Of a stretch of DNA of 5,828 bases, positions 4,617-5,828 are shown in pieces. The notes under the pieces are model-generated. The model saw only the letters and a list, made by a program, of their open reading frames with translations, was not told the origin of the DNA and searched no databases. This stretch comes from Clostridiales bacterium. Its GTDB lineage: Bacteria; Bacillota; Clostridia; Oscillospirales; Acutalibacteraceae. The stretch lies in assembly GCA_021200075.1 (NCBI GenBank), contig JAJQGZ010000138.1, positions 1-5,828 on the forward strand. The letters are read 5' to 3'. Position numbers and translations under genes: made by a program. Positions within the stretch are counted from its first letter, which is position 1. Each line of letters starts with the position of its first letter.

Positions 4617-5828
4617 ATGAATTACGGTAAAATAGTTCAGATTACAGGCCCTGTTGTCGATGTGGAATTTGACGGCGAGCTTCCCAAAATAAAGGATGCG
4701 CTCGAGGTTATCAATAACGGCAAAAAAGCTGTTATGGAGGTTTCCCAGCATATCGGCACGGGTGTTGTCAGATGTATTATGCTTTCCGTTTCGGAGGGAC
4801 TTTATAAAGGTATGCAGGTTACCGCACTCGGCGGTTCAATAAAGGTTCCGATAGGTAAGAAAACACTCGGCAGGCTTTTTAATGTTACCGGCGATACTAT
4901 CGACGGCTTGGAAAGTCTTGAAAATGAGGAGCATTGGTCAATTCACCGCAGACCGCCGAGCTTTGAGGAGCAGTCCTCCGATGTTGAAATTCTTGAAACC
5001 GGCATTAAGGTAATCGACCTTTTAACACCCTATCAAAAGGGCGGAAAAATTGGTCTTTTCGGCGGTGCCGGAGTAGGTAAGACCGTTCTTATTCAGGAGC
5101 TTATAACCAATGTTGCCACCCAGCACGGCGGATATTCCATATTCACCGGTGTCGGCGAGCGTTCTCGTGAGGGCAACGACCTCTGGAATGAGATGAAGGA
5201 ATCGGGCGTTATCAATAAAACCGCACTTGTTTTCGGTCAGATGAACGAACCGCCCGGAGCACGTATGCGTGTTGCGGAAACGGGTCTTACAATGGCGGAG
5301 TATTTCCGTGATAAGGAGCATCAGGATGTGCTTCTTTTCATTGACAATATTTTCAGATTTATCCAGGCAGGCTCGGAGGTTTCTGCGCTTTTGGGCAGAA
5401 TGCCGTCAGCCGTAGGTTATCAGCCTACTCTTGCAACCGATGTAGGTGAGCTTCAGGAGCGTATAACTTCCACCAAAAACGGCTCTGTAACCTCCGTTCA
5501 GGCGGTTTATGTTCCTGCCGATGACCTTACCGACCCTGCGCCGGCTACGACATTTGCTCATCTTGACGCCACCACGGTTCTTTCCCGTAAAATTGTTGAA
5601 AAGGGAATTTACCCTGCTGTTGACCCTCTTGAGTCCAACTCCCGTATTTTGGAAGCCGATGTTGTAGGCAAGGAGCATTACAATGTCGCAAGGCGTGTTC
5701 AGGAGCATCTGCAAAGGTATAAAGAGTTTCAGGATATTATCGCAATTCTCGGTTGGAGGAGCTTTCCGACGAGGATAAGCAAACGGTTTACCGTGATAGT
5801 AAAATTGAAAAATTCATTTCCCAGCCGT
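4617..5828 (+). CDS. atpD: F1Fo ATP synthase subunit beta (3' truncated, frameshifted)
   Basis: Catalytic subunit of F1, which makes ATP from ADP and phosphate. Translating from ATG 4617 gives a normal beta N-terminus (NYGKIVQITGPVVDVEF) and an uninterrupted family-like sequence through residue 379. Walker A GGAGVGKT is at 149-156, the catalytic glutamate is E181 within GVGERSREGND, and the Walker B aspartate is D243 in LLFIDN; an IYPAVDPLES segment follows. After ILG (ending at 5753) the frame turns into unrelated sequence. From 5756 the -1 frame reads EELSDEDKQTVYRDSKIEKF, the expected DELSEED region and following helix. One base is therefore missing at about 5754, where a codon of form NTG (probably ATG or TTG) is expected. 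The gene then runs off the right edge, lacking roughly 60 C-terminal residues. A sequencing or assembly error is the simplest explanation, since this is the only beta seen; a real mutation is possible. Confidence 0.93.
   Translation, partial: MNYGKIVQITGPVVDVEFDGELPKIKDALEVINNGKKAVMEVSQHIGTGVVRCIMLSVSEGLYKGMQVTALGGSIKVPIGKKTLGRLFNVTGDTIDGLESLENEEHWSIHRRPPSFEEQSSDVEILETGIKVIDLLTPYQKGGKIGLFGGAGVGKTVLIQELITNVATQHGGYSIFTGVGERSREGNDLWNEMKESGVINKTALVFGQMNEPPGARMRVAETGLTMAEYFRDKEHQDVLLFIDNIFRFIQAGSEVSALLGRMPSAVGYQPTLATDVGELQERITSTKNGSVTSVQAVYVPADDLTDPAPATTFAHLDATTVLSRKIVEKGIYPAVDPLESNSRILEADVVGKEHYNVARRVQEHLQRYKEFQDIIAILGWRSFPTRISKRFTVIVKLKNSFPSR
5748..5764 (+). other. Apparent one-base deletion in atpD
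   Basis: Upstream of this point the beta sequence is coded in the frame of 4617; downstream it is coded in the frame of 5756. The sequence CTCGGTTGGAGGAG would restore one continuous beta if a single base stood between 5753 and 5754 (GGT, NTG, GAG, GAG). No slippery heptamer typical of programmed -1 frameshifting is present. Confidence 0.88.

Noticed and set aside
5745..5765. Programmed -1 ribosomal frameshift in atpD
   Set aside because: No X-XXY-YYZ slippery sequence lies at the shift point, and beta subunits are not known to use one; a missing base is simpler.
1..5828. N-type (alternative) or V-type ATPase operon
   Set aside because: The gene order B-E-F-H/A-G-D, the presence of delta, and the single-hairpin c subunit fit a standard F-type enzyme; N-type operons start with the beta and epsilon genes and lack delta.

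Overview
The window is a single plus-strand operon segment encoding an F-type (F1Fo) ATP synthase, in the order a (atpB), c (atpE), b (atpF), a delta-alpha fusion (atpH-atpA), gamma (atpG) and beta (atpD, cut by the right edge). This is the usual bacterial BEFHAGD order, but two genes that are normally separate, atpH and atpA, form one continuous 676-codon reading frame. Epsilon (atpC) would be expected just beyond the right edge, and atpI-like genes, if present, to the left.

The organism is most likely a member of the Firmicutes, class Clostridia, perhaps an uncultured gut Oscillospiraceae/Ruminococcaceae-type bacterium. This is inferred from the moderately AT-rich composition, GGAGG-type ribosome binding sites, compact gene spacing, and the Clostridia-like character of the c and beta subunits. 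No taxonomic marker is present, so this is a guess from style.

Layout: atpB covers about 37-831, with its start unresolved because the frame is open to the left edge. A 70-base AT-rich spacer with a good Shine-Dalgarno sequence precedes atpE (902-1123). A 39-base spacer carries a duplicated start region before atpF (1163-1645). The delta-alpha gene (1645-3675) overlaps the atpF stop by one base. atpG (3687-4574) follows after 11 bases. atpD begins at 4617 after a 42-base spacer and runs off the end. No gap exceeds 300 bases and almost everything is coding.

How the parts work together: subunits a and c form the ion channel and rotor ring, b is the stator stalk, delta caps F1 and ties it to b, alpha and beta form the catalytic hexamer, and gamma is the central shaft. 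The c subunit lacks the known Na+ ligands, so the enzyme is predicted to be H+-coupled.

Two things deserve attention. First, the delta-alpha fusion raises a stoichiometry problem: one delta and three alphas are needed per complex, and no canonical internal start for a separate full alpha is visible. Second, atpD carries an apparent one-base deletion near 5754, immediately before its DELSEED-like motif. Because that deletion may be a sequence error, the fusion junction was examined too. A one-base insertion after 2164 would separate delta and alpha, so read-level confirmation matters for both. Beyond the fusion I see no undescribed system; the rest is a standard ATP synthase operon.
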